A stretch of DNA of 64,000 nt, taken from contig NZ_JAVJSQ010000010.1 of NCBI RefSeq assembly GCF_040219335.1, forward strand, positions 1 to 64,000. The letters are read 5' to 3'. The stretch's first letter is position 1. Every line of letters starts with the position of its first letter. Source of the stretch: Gimesia sp. Its GTDB lineage: Bacteria > Planctomycetota > Planctomycetia > Planctomycetales > Planctomycetaceae. The notes below the pieces were generated by a model, which saw nothing but the letters and a program-made list of their open reading frames with translations, was not told the DNA's origin and ran no database searches. Below, one piece after another: positions 45,083 to 57,600 of the stretch. The position numbers and the translations under genes were made by a program.

Positions 45083-45736
45083 TTAATTGCTTTTTATAAA
45101 ACTAGCCTTCCCCCCCCCACATCTTCCACATGCTTTTCCATCATTAGGCCCACATAACCGCCCACGCTTTGTGTTCTTGAAATACTCACAGTTTTCGTTG
45201 TGTCGCACATTGGACGAGGTGTTCAACCAAAACATTGTAGCGGGTGTATTATTTGGTTTTCTCTTTCTGGCTCTATATTCCCACGGAGGCAGTGGATTGG
45301 CATCAGTCCAGAGACCACGCTTCGCCTTGCGTGCTCTTAACTCTAATTCAGCCAGACGTTTCTCATCATTATATTTTTTGTAATGCCATGCCCAGCCATC
45401 TTCAATCATTTTTGCATTGGCGTCTACGTCTCCCACCATGATGATAACGAGTGTACGACCATAGCGATCCTCTCCCGTCTTCTTGACCGTCACGGTTTTG
45501 CCGAAGACCATCTTTGACAATGCTTGCTTGGATTTTGTCCCGAAGCTCTGACTCGATTCTGGTGCATCAATTCCTTCCAGCCTCACTTTGACTGTCTGGC
45601 GGTTGACCAGAACCTTGATGGTATCACCGTCAGTGACTCCAATGACTTTTCCAGTGAGAGTGCTGACAACCTTTGGTGGTGCCGCAAGGACGATTCCAAC
45701 GATGAGCAGAGTCACGATGGCTGTGAGGTAACGCAT
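45083..45736 (-). CDS. Secreted thermonuclease-like (SNase) protein
   Basis: A signal peptide (MRYLTAIVTLLIVGIVLAAP) precedes an SNase domain with TGKVIGVTDGDTIKVLVN, VRLEGIDAPESSQSFG and the catalytic Glu/Arg in KTGEDRYGRTLV. A Cys/Gly-rich C-terminus (CEYFKNTKRGRLCG, ACGRCGGG) is common in planctomycete members and may bind zinc. It cleaves DNA or RNA outside the cytoplasm. MRYL is chosen as start since it begins the signal peptide. Confidence 0.88.
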   Translation of the reverse strand: MRYLTAIVTLLIVGIVLAAPPKVVSTLTGKVIGVTDGDTIKVLVNRQTVKVRLEGIDAPESSQSFGTKSKQALSKMVFGKTVTVKKTGEDRYGRTLVIIMVGDVDANAKMIEDGWAWHYKKYNDEKRLAELELRARKAKRGLWTDANPLPPWEYRARKRKPNNTPATMFWLNTSSNVRHNENCEYFKNTKRGRLCGPNDGKACGRCGGGKASFIKSN

Positions 45737-45815
45737 ATTTAATAGCAACCGTTGAAGGAATAAAGCCGTTTAATGGAGGAAGTATGCCGTAGATTTCGCT
45801 CTAGCCCTTAGTGAG

Positions 45816-48581
45816 TCAGTCGAGCTGTTGGATCTGAATGTTTCGGAACCTTGCAGTACCTGCTTTATCTGTCATCAGACCAATACTTCCTTTTCTTAGG
45901 ACAATGGGGGCCTTTGATATCACCTCTACCCCATTCATTTGAACCGATACTTTTCCATTACTTACCTGAATTTTTAACTGATTCCATTCGTTTGCTCCCT
46001 TATAAGAAACACTATTGGGTGCTACCCTATTAAAAATAGCACCACATAACTTTTCCGGTTCAAATGATTTCCCGATTTTCTCTAATTTTTTTGAACTCTC
46101 TGCAACGATGGCATCGTCAATCAGTTGAACTTCATCGCCATTAGCGAGCAGAACACCAGAATTACCTTTATCTGATAGTCGAAATTCCAAATCGAGTTCA
46201 AATTCACGGAATTCGTTTATCGTCATTAGGTTTTTTCCGGGAATCGTATTGATAATTGTTCCGTTACGGACCTCCCAACCCGGAACGACTTTCCAACCTT
46301 TTAGGGTCTCGCCATCAAAAAGTGAAATCTGCTTTCCACCAGACGGTTCGAAATTATCAGCCATATTTTTCTGAGACGGAACGAGTGTATGAGCACGCTG
46401 ATATGTTACGCATACAGCATTAGGTACTTCTTTGGTGTTGAATGTTTTGGGGCGTTGATTATTGGAAGTTCCCTCCATACTAGCCGTGTAGCAAAACCGC
46501 ATCACATCAGTTTCGATTTCATATATACCTCGCAAAACAATAGATCTATTACCTAATCTGCCTGACAGATTTACTGCACTAGGTTTCTGATTTGGCAAAT
46601 ACTCTACGCTCCCGGATATTTCTTTATTTGACCATGTGAGATGGAATTGATCATCTTTCACATAAAGAGTCTTCCCCATGATTTGGATCTCTTTTTCTGT
46701 CAGTGATTTTCCAGCATTTTCCTCAGCAACAGCGATCCAGTTTCCATTCAGTGATAGAGGTGTTTGCTCGTTCATTCTTTGAGAAGAATCTGCAGTGGCC
46801 AAAGGGATGTTCCTGATTTCATTGGAAATCTTCCTGAATTTGTTTTTATCTCCAAAAGCGATGATTGTTAACTCAGGGCCATCAATAGCAATAGTGACAC
46901 TCTCACTGCCGAGATTACCGCTCAGAATATTATCATTTAATTTGCAACTCACTGTTTTACCATCAGCCAAAGTCACAGCGTAGATCGAATCTGCAAGCTT
47001 TTCTATGGTTACTTTATGGAGACCTCCATCATGGGAATATGTCCCATTTAGGTGAACCAACACTGATTTCTTTAAATCGCTTTTACCTTTGAAAAAGTTT
47101 TCAATACTGATGCTGAAAATTCCCTCGCTTTCTCTACTCCCGGAAAGTGGAGCAGAGAAAAATAATTCCTTCGTGGACGAGCAGTATCTTGGGAATCTGC
47201 CAATCAACGTTTTGTCTCCAATTTTGATTGGAGTATTAGACTTCGAGAATAACGGATCATTCACTGATTCTCGTGATATCTTGATCATTTCACCAAATGC
47301 TCCGTTGCTGGTATTTGTGCGATTGGTGAGGAATAGAGATAAGCCATCTGACGTTACAAAAGGAGTTGTTGACGGTATGGGATTGGGATAGGGGAGAATG
47401 CGATGCTTTGAATTTATGTCCCATTTTGAAGATCTGTTTTTGCGTGTAACAACCCAATGTCCTTTTTGGTTTTCATTTATACCATAACAGGACATATATA
47501 ATGACAGACCGTCTGGGGAAAGACATGGAGCCATTACGACTCCCATGTCTCGAAGTTCCCGAATCTCAATTGGTGCGGTAAATCTATCCTGAGTAGAGTT
47601 CCGATTTGTGAAGAATAGCCGTCGCCCCAGATCTTTGTTTCCAATCTTCATTTGGCGACTTAGGACCATACTCAAGCCATCTTGAGTAACAGTTGGCATA
47701 AAGCCTTCGAAGAGACGTGCTTGATTTCCGAAAGCTTCACTGGTGTTTTTACGATGAGCCTGCCAAATAGAATCACCTCTCGTCCAGTAGATTGAAAGAC
47801 CATCTTGAGAGATCCATGGGGCAAAATTAGGGGGATCACCATTCAATTCATTGTGGACGATTAATTGAGGTTCAGATGGCGAATCATTTTCAACAATATC
47901 GACCTTGTCTTCTGGTTCAGGATTAGCATTCGAAGGGGCTTGGTCAGTTTGGCCTGAGTCTACAACAGGCTCTGGTATCTCCTGCATAGCTACTGAGGAG
48001 GCTTCAACTTGCTTCTCAGGTTCTTTCTTATCTGAAACCGTTTCTGTGTTTTCTTGATGTGCGACTTCGATATTAGTTTCTTTTTCAGAGCCTGTTAGTT
48101 TATGCCACGGCAACCAGAATGATGCAGCCGCCATACCAAAGAAGGCAACTGCCAATATAGCAACGATTCCGGCATACTCCCGAAAAAAAACACCTCCTTC
48201 ACCAACTGAACGTCCACCTTTCGATGAAATTGAAGATGGAGATACATTGGGATCGATCTGACGATTCTTTCTTCGTTTTTTGAAGAGATGAACTTTGCGG
48301 TCATATTCCCTACGAAGTTCAGGGCTTACGAGCGTGATTTCTGCTTCATCAATCTGGCTGATGAGTTTGTTGGCATGATTATTGTATTTAGTTCCCAAAA
48401 ACTGTTCGACATGCGATTTCTGTCGCTTCGCAGCAGATCTGATTACTCCTAGATCATCTTCGTCCAGAGATATACCTAACAATTCATAATGAGTAGGAGG
48501 GCATTTCTTTTCTGGAATACCCAGCCATTTATGATAAGGATTGAAATTGTGCGATTCGGTATTAGATCGTTTCTTACTCAA
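45816..48581 (-). CDS. DnaJ-like / transmembrane / PD40-propeller / 3-keto-glycoside hydrolase protein
   Basis: The 921-residue protein starts at a TTG with AGGG upstream. Residues 15-90 show the planctomycete DnaJ-like leader (YHKWLGIPEKKCPPTHYELL). A transmembrane helix is near 135-157, then a Glu/Ser-rich linker, a PD40-type propeller (250-500: ISQDGLSIYW, LSPDGLSLYM, TSDGLSLFL), a second beta region and a C-terminal DUF1080 domain (about 745-920: ISLFDGETLKGWKV, FEVELRLS-like block, WNQLKIQV). The DUF1080 fold cleaves 3-keto-glycosides. It faces the cell exterior beyond the helix. The propeller resembles the genes at 19022-21239. Confidence 0.8.
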   Translation of the reverse strand: MSKKRSNTESHNFNPYHKWLGIPEKKCPPTHYELLGISLDEDDLGVIRSAAKRQKSHVEQFLGTKYNNHANKLISQIDEAEITLVSPELRREYDRKVHLFKKRRKNRQIDPNVSPSSISSKGGRSVGEGGVFFREYAGIVAILAVAFFGMAAASFWLPWHKLTGSEKETNIEVAHQENTETVSDKKEPEKQVEASSVAMQEIPEPVVDSGQTDQAPSNANPEPEDKVDIVENDSPSEPQLIVHNELNGDPPNFAPWISQDGLSIYWTRGDSIWQAHRKNTSEAFGNQARLFEGFMPTVTQDGLSMVLSRQMKIGNKDLGRRLFFTNRNSTQDRFTAPIEIRELRDMGVVMAPCLSPDGLSLYMSCYGINENQKGHWVVTRKNRSSKWDINSKHRILPYPNPIPSTTPFVTSDGLSLFLTNRTNTSNGAFGEMIKISRESVNDPLFSKSNTPIKIGDKTLIGRFPRYCSSTKELFFSAPLSGSRESEGIFSISIENFFKGKSDLKKSVLVHLNGTYSHDGGLHKVTIEKLADSIYAVTLADGKTVSCKLNDNILSGNLGSESVTIAIDGPELTIIAFGDKNKFRKISNEIRNIPLATADSSQRMNEQTPLSLNGNWIAVAEENAGKSLTEKEIQIMGKTLYVKDDQFHLTWSNKEISGSVEYLPNQKPSAVNLSGRLGNRSIVLRGIYEIETDVMRFCYTASMEGTSNNQRPKTFNTKEVPNAVCVTYQRAHTLVPSQKNMADNFEPSGGKQISLFDGETLKGWKVVPGWEVRNGTIINTIPGKNLMTINEFREFELDLEFRLSDKGNSGVLLANGDEVQLIDDAIVAESSKKLEKIGKSFEPEKLCGAIFNRVAPNSVSYKGANEWNQLKIQVSNGKVSVQMNGVEVISKAPIVLRKGSIGLMTDKAGTARFRNIQIQQLD

Positions 48582-48699
48582 GATAGTGGCCCTTAATAAA
48601 TCAAGAATAACGATATGCCTGAATCAATGTACCACATTTGGGGCACAAAATGCCAGTGGGCTTAAAAAGCTCTAAATAAAGGTTCTCGCTCAATAGTTC

Positions 48700-49075
48700 C
48701 ACAACCTATTGATTCGAGATATCCTTTTTAGGTCCAGCTTTTCCCCAAGTAGATACTGCCATTCCCAAAAAACAATCGCCAAGACAGCTAGAAGTGCAGT
48801 ATATTCTCGAAAGAAGCCGCTCACTTCATTAATTGATGGAGTTCCACTAGCGGAAAAGTGAGTAGGAGCGACATTAAGATCTACCTGACGATTCTTACAT
48901 CGCTTTTCGAAGAGATGAACTTTACTGTCATATTACTGGCGAAGCTCTGGGCTGAGTAATGTGATCTCAGCTTCATCAATCTGACTGATCGGTATCTTTG
49001 AGAAATTGTTGAACACAGTGCCAAGGAATTATTCAACATGTGACCGTCCGCGATCAGCAGCTGATTTAATTTCTC
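48700..49075 (-). pseudogene. Degenerate copy of the DnaJ-like/propeller gene N-terminus
   Basis: This stretch aligns by eye with 48090-48430 of the intact gene: matching blocks include TTCGAAGAGATGAACTTT, the CTTCATCAATCTGACTGAT run and CGATTCTTACATCG. It covers roughly residues 45-165, the end of the DnaJ-like part through the transmembrane helix. An in-frame TAA replaces a Glu codon near 48935, and both ends are missing. Confidence 0.8.
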
Positions 49076-49080
49076 ACGCT

Positions 49081-49157
49081 CAACCGTCCTGAATCATCTT
49101 TGCGTTGGCGGCTAGGTCAAGGATGAGTAGAGTCACGATGGTTGTGATGTATCGCAT
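49081..49157 (-). pseudogene. Degenerate fragment of the thermonuclease gene
   Basis: The first codons and signal peptide region (GATGAGTAGAGTCACGATGG, near 45700-45736 in the intact gene) are joined directly to a piece matching 45402-45436 (GAATCATCTTTGCGTTGGCG). The central nuclease domain is deleted. Together with the adjacent fragment it is the scar of an older duplication. Confidence 0.75.
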
Positions 49158-49166
49158 ACCATTTCC

Positions 49167-50036
49167 TTATAGTGTAGCCCGATAAAGAACAGGATCGAGA
49201 TTGCAAAGACTTCTGAGCGATCCATTCAGGATGAAGATCCGTGGTGATCTTCCAAAATCAAATACCCGATAAAGATGAAATTGATCAGGAATGTCTTCCG
49301 AACAGAGAAGTTCATTCTGTGTCAAAAAGAATGGGAAGTATTTCCCAAGACCGGTAGATTTCACTTCCAACATTCTTTCTGAATCTGTCTGCTCATCGAA
49401 CGAAAGAATATCAAAACCCAAACCATCGCCATATTCTTTAGATGCCCACACGACTTTCTGAGCTAGATCATCTCTACCAGCCAGTTTCAGTCTATGTTGT
49501 TCCAATTCGAAAACGAACTTCTCGCCAAGACTACCAAGCTTGCGATTCACTGCATCACGTTCTGCGAAATTGATTCTCTTATCCTTCCGGGAAAGCCAAG
49601 GCTTAACGGATGGTTTAGGGGAAATGATTTTATCTGGTGGAGCTTCGATAATGTTTTTAATTTTAGAAGATTCTATCTTCTTAGGTTGTGTTGGATTCAG
49701 AACTGGTGAAGTATCGAAAAGTTTCACCAACTGTGGGTTATTGTTTAAATACTCCTCAACACTCTCTGCTAGAAGCTTCTGATAATTGCCCCGTGGTTTA
49801 TAACCATCGATGTACGGCAATCCCTGTTCGACCAGAACAGCACTAATATTTTGGTGTTTGAATTCAACTGAGCCTTTCGAACGATCTGATAGCTGAGGAA
49901 TCAGTAGGTTTCTATGCTCTGTTTTATCGTATGACCAATTCTGTATCTCTGCAAAGAGCATCGCAAAATAATCATTGATGATGAGCTGGACTTCTTTTTC
50001 AGACCATTTTTGTTTGGGTTTGGGAGTGTCGGGCAT
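49167..50036 (-). CDS. DUF3883 (NO VEIN C-terminal) nuclease-like protein
   Basis: The 289-residue protein has an N-terminal helical part (KWSEKEVQLIINDYFAML, later a Pro/Lys linker) and a C-terminal DUF3883 domain (LGSLGEKFVFELEQHRL, DGLGFDILSFDEQ, ERMLEVKSTG, FFLTQNELLCSEDI). The Asp...ExK arrangement is that of a PD-(D/E)XK nuclease fold. Its ATG overlaps the stop of the methyltransferase gene by one base (TGATG), so the two are co-translated. It could be the restriction half of a modification-restriction pair. Confidence 0.82.
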   Translation of the reverse strand: MPDTPKPKQKWSEKEVQLIINDYFAMLFAEIQNWSYDKTEHRNLLIPQLSDRSKGSVEFKHQNISAVLVEQGLPYIDGYKPRGNYQKLLAESVEEYLNNNPQLVKLFDTSPVLNPTQPKKIESSKIKNIIEAPPDKIISPKPSVKPWLSRKDKRINFAERDAVNRKLGSLGEKFVFELEQHRLKLAGRDDLAQKVVWASKEYGDGLGFDILSFDEQTDSERMLEVKSTGLGKYFPFFLTQNELLCSEDIPDQFHLYRVFDFGRSPRIFILNGSLRSLCNLDPVLYRATL

Positions 50037-51301
50037 CAGCTACTCTCCAATCTCGAATAACCAATCTCAACGCACTCAGCATCGATATCACATCCCACGA
50101 ACATTCTCCCATTTCGACGACAGGCTACAGCCGTTGTGAAACTGCCAGCCATACAATCGCATACGAGATTTTTAGGCTCAGAAAAATATTGGACCAGCAT
50201 CTCAACCTCAGTTTCATGTTGCTGCCAGTCATGAAGTGATTTGTCCTTCCCCTGAACCAGCGACACATCTGACCAACGTTTCTTTTTCTTCCATTTTCCT
50301 TTTGAAAAAATCAAGATCGGTTTCCATTGGCTCGCAATCTGGAGCGGATGAATCATGTTAGAATCGCCACTCCAGATTGAGGCCATCTGCCATCGGTACG
50401 TAAGGTGTTCTCCCAGACGCTCCAGCACCTCTGGTAGATGATATTGGCCGCTGTAGGTTACTAGCAGACCACCGGGTTTTAAGACCCTATCACAGAACTC
50501 ACTCAGTTCGGAAAGTTGTGGAAGGAATTCTTTATTGTATGGAAAGTCGGTCAGCACGAGAGAAACACTATTTGGTTTTAGTTTTGCCTGTTTCTCAAGA
50601 TTCTGAAACCGACAATTATACAGTCGAATGTCCTTAGTAGATGATGGCTTAACAACGCTGTTGATGTTCCGTGCGAGTGATTTAACGTTTCGTCTGGCTC
50701 GTCTTTGTGCTGAGATCGTGTCGAGAATTCTCCCATTTTCAGAAGGCAAATCTGAAATTACTGACCGAGCAATTTCTAATTCTTTTGGGGTATTCGCGAT
50801 GATCTGATTGTAACGTGCACTACGATGCTTACCGTCCTTACCCCTTAGCTTTTTCAACTCTGGAATTTCCAAAGTTGAGACCAATTTTCGACGTACTACT
50901 TGAACTGTTTTTACATCGGCCCCAATGATTTCCGCCAACCAATTATTGGCGATGTCAGGTGTGCGTTTGAGTTCTTGTTTGATCAACTCACGTTTTTGAG
51001 CTGATGTTAAGTGCCTACGCTTAACATTGACACTCAAGGCATATTGCCACTTCTCTTCCTCGCTTAGGCCACCAATGACTTGGACTGGGTAATTCTTGAT
51101 TTTCAGTTCTCTTAACGCTCGCTCGCGTTGATGTCCATCAAGTGTAATCCCATCTTCATCTTGGACAATCGGGTATTGCAGACCATTCTCAGCGATATCA
51201 GCTTTCAGAAGATCGAATTCATCTGGCGAAAGATCAGGCATTGGCTGGTATTTCGGGGTGCCATTTCTCTTAATGCTGGATTTGGATTTCTTCTTCGCCA
51301 T
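50036..51301 (-). CDS. ParB-domain DNA methyltransferase
   Basis: Residues 20-200 are a ParB-like part (LLKADIAENGLQYPIVQDED, ITLDGHQRERALRELKIKNY, then a helix-turn-helix region WLAEIIGADVKTVQVVRRKL). Residues 245-421 are a beta-class N4/N6 methyltransferase with motif IV as TDFPYNKEF and motif I as DCMAGSFTTAVA, both departing from the usual DPPY and DPFxGxGTT. ParB-MTases are common on phages and integrative elements. It is coupled to the DUF3883 gene. The ATG is favoured over an upstream GTG. Confidence 0.85.
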   Translation of the reverse strand: MAKKKSKSSIKRNGTPKYQPMPDLSPDEFDLLKADIAENGLQYPIVQDEDGITLDGHQRERALRELKIKNYPVQVIGGLSEEEKWQYALSVNVKRRHLTSAQKRELIKQELKRTPDIANNWLAEIIGADVKTVQVVRRKLVSTLEIPELKKLRGKDGKHRSARYNQIIANTPKELEIARSVISDLPSENGRILDTISAQRRARRNVKSLARNINSVVKPSSTKDIRLYNCRFQNLEKQAKLKPNSVSLVLTDFPYNKEFLPQLSELSEFCDRVLKPGGLLVTYSGQYHLPEVLERLGEHLTYRWQMASIWSGDSNMIHPLQIASQWKPILIFSKGKWKKKKRWSDVSLVQGKDKSLHDWQQHETEVEMLVQYFSEPKNLVCDCMAGSFTTAVACRRNGRMFVGCDIDAECVEIGYSRLESS

Positions 51302-51330
51302 GTTCAATCTCACTGAACTTTATGACAACT

Positions 51331-52242
51331 TCATTTTTTCTTGGCACGATAGGAAGGCTTAAGATTACGACACAGTTGTTCTAACTGGTGGGCGATCTGT
51401 TGCATCTCGGTAGCACTAAGAGTGATATGATTATTCACAAAGAAGCGATTGGGCTTCGTAGGATTGATGACAGTAACTAAGCCACGTCCAATGCGTTCTT
51501 TGATAAACCATCCGGGGAGTGCAAGAATCGGTTGTACTTTGACTTGATTGCCAATTGCTGATGTTAAATGTTTTGAAAGCCAATTAGATTCTGCTTCCAG
51601 TTGGTTATGAGGGATCGGATGCTCATAGTCAGGAAATCGTAAGACATTGTTCTGGTAATCAACGATTAGTTCTGCTCTGCCGTCACCGTGTTTTGGTTTG
51701 CCTCGCATTTTAGTGTTGATTGAAAATACTCCGCTTGGACTCACCACCACATGATCTATATTTCCATAAGGAAATTGGATGTCATGAAATACTCTACAGC
51801 CATCAAGCATTAATTGGTTTAGTTCTTCCCCTGTAAACATCTCGCCTTGTAAGCCAAGGGCATATTTTTTCTTTTCGTCTAAGGTCTTTGAAAGTCGATA
51901 ACCCAAAAATCCCACAACTCCCATCCCCATGGCGAATGATATCGCAGTACGAAGGGCCGACTCCGGCTCACCTCCAAAATATGATTCACTTAGATGAAAT
52001 GAATAGAGAAGAATCGGTGCTCCCAGCATGAACATCAAATAGAGTGTGACCTCATCACCCAGTTCATTTACTTTTAATTGGAGCGAATAACCGGGGGGCC
52101 TCATTAGATCTTGGGTTAGTGGGGATTCTCGATAATGCCTGTTTTGCTTTCGAAGCCAGCAATAAATAATGGCAACTGCTACCCCCATACTAAGAATTGA
52201 AAGTAGTAAGGGAATTAGAATTAATGAAAAGTCCGCCCACAT
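51331..52242 (-). CDS. Membrane protein with NERD nuclease-related domain
   Basis: The 303-residue protein has transmembrane helices near residues 8-30, 65-85 and 95-115. A NERD domain (120-240) follows: ALGLQGEMFTGEELNQLM, GCRVFHDIQFPYGNIDHVVV, SPSGVFSINTK. The acidic and Lys residues fit a PD-(D/E)XK-like fold. It lies 29 bases upstream of the ParB-MTase start on the same strand, so the three genes probably form one operon. Confidence 0.8.
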   Translation of the reverse strand: MWADFSLILIPLLLSILSMGVAVAIIYCWLRKQNRHYRESPLTQDLMRPPGYSLQLKVNELGDEVTLYLMFMLGAPILLYSFHLSESYFGGEPESALRTAISFAMGMGVVGFLGYRLSKTLDEKKKYALGLQGEMFTGEELNQLMLDGCRVFHDIQFPYGNIDHVVVSPSGVFSINTKMRGKPKHGDGRAELIVDYQNNVLRFPDYEHPIPHNQLEAESNWLSKHLTSAIGNQVKVQPILALPGWFIKERIGRGLVTVINPTKPNRFFVNNHITLSATEMQQIAHQLEQLCRNLKPSYRAKKK

Positions 52243-52523
52243 CTCTTTATGACCGTTTTTCTACCTGATCAGAGTTCAAGAATGTCCTTTAAACCGTCTA
52301 AATCCACATGGGCTCAATTATTGAACATAATTGCATCATATGGTACTCTGGTAACAAATGATATATGCCTTTTATAGAGAATTTATTATCACAAAACATA
52401 CCACCTATCTCCAATTAAAATATGATCTTAGGTTGCTAAGGCTCAAGGTATTAGATTGGGTTCTTGATTCAAATCTTCGTAATAGAATTTACAATTTTCT
52501 TAGGAATAATAGTTAACCCAAAA

Positions 52524-54049
<1,526 letters not shown>

Positions 54050-54053
<4 letters not shown>

Positions 54054-54637
54054 TTAAAGAGCTTCGCACATACGGAATTGAAGAACTGCCGACCGGCTGG
54101 ACAGTAGAGCATGTCGGTGAGTTTGCTCAGATTGGAACAGGTGGGCGGGATACCCAAGACAAAGTGCCTGACGGGAAGTATCCGTTTTACGTTCGTTCGC
54201 AAACGGTGGAGAGGATAAACAGTTATTCATACGACGGAGTAGCCGTGCTGACTGCTGGAGACGGAGTTGGAACAGGAAAAGTCTTTCACTTTGTCGAAGG
54301 TCGCTTCGACTTTCATCAGCGTGTTTACAAGGTCAGTGATTTCGCCGAACACGTCTGGCCCCGCTATTTCTACGAGTTTTTCCGCAGACACTTCATTCGT
54401 CAGGTTGTCCGCTATACCGCTAAAACATCTGTCGATTCAGTACGAATGGAGATGATTTCAAAGATGGCTATCCCATTACCACCACTGTCAACTCAGAAGA
54501 AGATTGCGTCTTTGCTTCAAACCTATGATGAAGAAATTGAGTTGCTCGCCCAGCGAACCCAATTGTTAAAGAAACGGAAACTCGGCCTTGCTCAGCAGTT
54601 GTTAACCGGAAAACTAGAACCAGTGAGCGTGGAGTGA
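54050..54637 (+). CDS. hsdS: Type I specificity subunit HsdS, half-length
   Basis: HsdS chooses the DNA target. This product is only 195 residues with one target-recognition domain (PTGWTVEHVGEFAQIGTGG to YTAKTSVDSVRMEMISKM) and one conserved coiled-coil spacer (PPLSTQKKIASLLQTYDEEI, LLKKRKLGLAQQLLTGKL), about half the usual 400. It probably dimerises to read a symmetric split site. The GTG start overlaps the hsdM stop and has AAGGAG 8 bases upstream; an in-frame ATG at 54029 lacks a site. Confidence 0.9.
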
Positions 54638-54641
54638 CGTA

Positions 54642-57600
54642 ATGGCTGTCTCAGAATTCCTTGAAGATTTGGTTTCGCACCTGCCTGCGTTACAGCTTTT
54701 GCAACAGATCGGCTACCAGTATCTCACACCGACTGAGGCACTCGATCTCCGGGGCGGCAAACGCAACCGAGTCATATTGGAATCAATTCTGCTCGATCAA
54801 CTCCGCAAATTGAACCAGATCAATTTCAAGGGCCAGACACACGACTTCACTGAATCCAATCTCAAGAACGCCGTCGATGCTCTGACCAACATTCCCTTTG
54901 ATGGGTTGGTGAAAACCAACGAGCAGGTGTTCGATCTACTGACATTGGGTAAGGCTCAAGAACAGACAATCGACGGAAACAAGCGGAGTTATACTCTCCA
55001 GTACATCGATTGGGAGCATCCCGAGAACAATGTCTATCACATAGCCGATGAGTTCGAAGTTGAGCGAACTGCCTCCCACGAATTGCGGCGTCCTGACATC
55101 GTGTTGTTCGTAAACGGGATTCCGTTGGCTGTGATCGAGTGCAAGCGACCTGATGAACATGATGCCGTTGAGGTCGGAATCAGCCAGCATCTTCGTAATC
55201 AGCGACAGGGCGAGATTCCCGGTTTGTTCGTTTATTCCCAACTACTCGGTTCGATCTGCCAGAATGCAGGCAAATATGCTACAGCCGGAACTCCCAAAAA
55301 GTTTTGGTCTACGTGGAAAGAAGAGTATGCTGGCGATCTTGATGTAAAGCTGGCAAAGCTGATCAATACTCCACTTTCTCAGGAACAGCTTGGTCGACTG
55401 TTCGAAAGCCGTAAACCATTGATTGTCTCCAAGATGAGGGAGACTCTGGCTGCTGGAGAGAGATTCCCTTCACCGCAAGACCGATTGCTCTACTGTCTGT
55501 TCCGGCCCGAACGACTGCTGGAGATGACGCTACGGTACATTGTCTTTGATAAGAATCAAAAGAAGGTTGCTCGTTACCAGCAGTATTTTGCGATTGGCGA
55601 GACACTGGGCCGTGTCACTAAAACAAAGGGTGATGAACAGAGACCGGGCGGAGTGATCTGGCACACGACGGGATCTGGAAAATCTTTAACGATGGTGATG
55701 CTGGCAAAGGCGTTGTCGATGGAACCATCGATAAGGAATCCAAAAGTTGTAATCGTCACGGACCGAGTGGATCTTGATCGACAAATCTGGAAGACGTTTC
55801 TCGCCTGCCGTAAATCGGTTGAGAGAGCAAACAGCGGGAAGCATCTAGTGGGACTGGTGTCACAGGGCAAAGCCGACATCATCACCACGATCATCGACAA
55901 GTTCGAAACTGCGGCGTCTTCCCATGAGCTAAAAGACGAGAGCAATAATGTCTTTGTTCTGGTGGATGAAAGTCATCGTAGCCAATACGGACTGGCCCAT
56001 GCCAAGATGAAACAGGTTTTTCCCAACGCCTGTTACATCGGATTCACCGGCACACCATTGCTCAAGAAGGAAAAAAGTACCGCCACAAAATTTGGCGGTT
56101 TTATTCATTCTTACCCGATGCGAAAGGCTGTCGAAGATAAGGCGGTCACTCCAATTCTATACGAAGGGCGGATGTCAGAACTTCATGGTGACCAGAAAGC
56201 CATTGATAAGTGGTTCGACAGAATCACCAAAGATTTATCTGATGAACAAAAAGCTGATCTCAAAAAGAAGTTCCGTCGGGAAGAGGAACTAACGAAGACC
56301 TCCGAACGGTTGTATGAAATTGCTTTCGATCTGCTGACTCATTTCTGCGAAAACTACAAAGGAACGAAGTTCAAGGGCCAGTTTGCGGTCAGCAGCAAAG
56401 CGATGGCCCTGAAATACCATCAGTTATTTGAAGAAATCGGGAAGGAATACCCAGACAGGAAGGTTTCGTCTCGTGTGATTATTTCGCCACCAGACACACG
56501 GGAGGACAATGAGACCATCGAAGAAGAAGATGTGCCGGAAATTCAGCAGTTCTGGAAAGAGATGATGGATGAATTCGGTTCGGAGAAGAAGTACCTCGAA
56601 CGAACTATTGACGACTTCGAAAATAAACCGACCCCAGAAATCATCATCTGTGTGGATAAACTCCTGACTGGTTTCGATGCCCCATGCAACACAGTTCTTT
56701 ATATCGATAAGCGACTGCGAGATCACAATATTCTCCAAGCCATCGCTCGTGTGAACCGCCTGTTTGACGGAAAAGACTTTGGCTTGGTCGTTGATTATCG
56801 GGGGATTTTCGGGGCACTGGATGAAGCCGTAAAGCAGTACGACTCTTTGAGTGGATTTGATGAGGAAGATCTTGAGGGTACATTCACAAACATCGACGAA
56901 GAAATCTCCAACCTGAAAGAACGACACACAAATGTATGGTCTGTCTTTAAAGGAGTCCAGAATAGACAGGACTTGGAGGCAATGCAGCAGCATCTTCGAC
57001 CCGAAGATGTGAGGCAGGATTTCTACGATGCCTTAAATGAATTCTCAAAAACGCTCCAACTGGCGATGTCATCAGCTAAATTCCATGAGGATACCCCAAA
57101 GGAAATTGTTCAGAATTATCTGAGTGACATGAAGTATTTCCGAAATTTGCGGGCAGCCGTCAAGCAGCGGTACAACGAGTCCATTGATTACAAAGAATAT
57201 GAAGACCAGATTCGGAACATGGTCGATAAATATATCGGTGCCGATGAAGTCAAACGCATTGCCGAGCCAGTCAATATCTTTGAAGTGGATAACTTAGACG
57301 AAGAATTAGAAGGAATTGATGGCACGGCTGCTAAGGCGGATTACATTGCTTCAAGGGTCAAGAAGACCTGCCACGAGAAAATGGAAGAAGATCCGGTTCT
57401 TTACCAGAGGCTATCAGAAGTCATCGATGAGGCGATACAGGAATACATCGAAATACGAATGAGTGAGGAAGCCTACTTCCAGAAAATGTTCGATGTATGG
57501 AATGAAGCAAAGGATCAAGGTTCCTCTAATGTTCCAGCAGAACTGCGAAGTGATCCAGAAGCCAAAGCATATTTCCGGTTGTTTCAGGATGGATTTGAGA

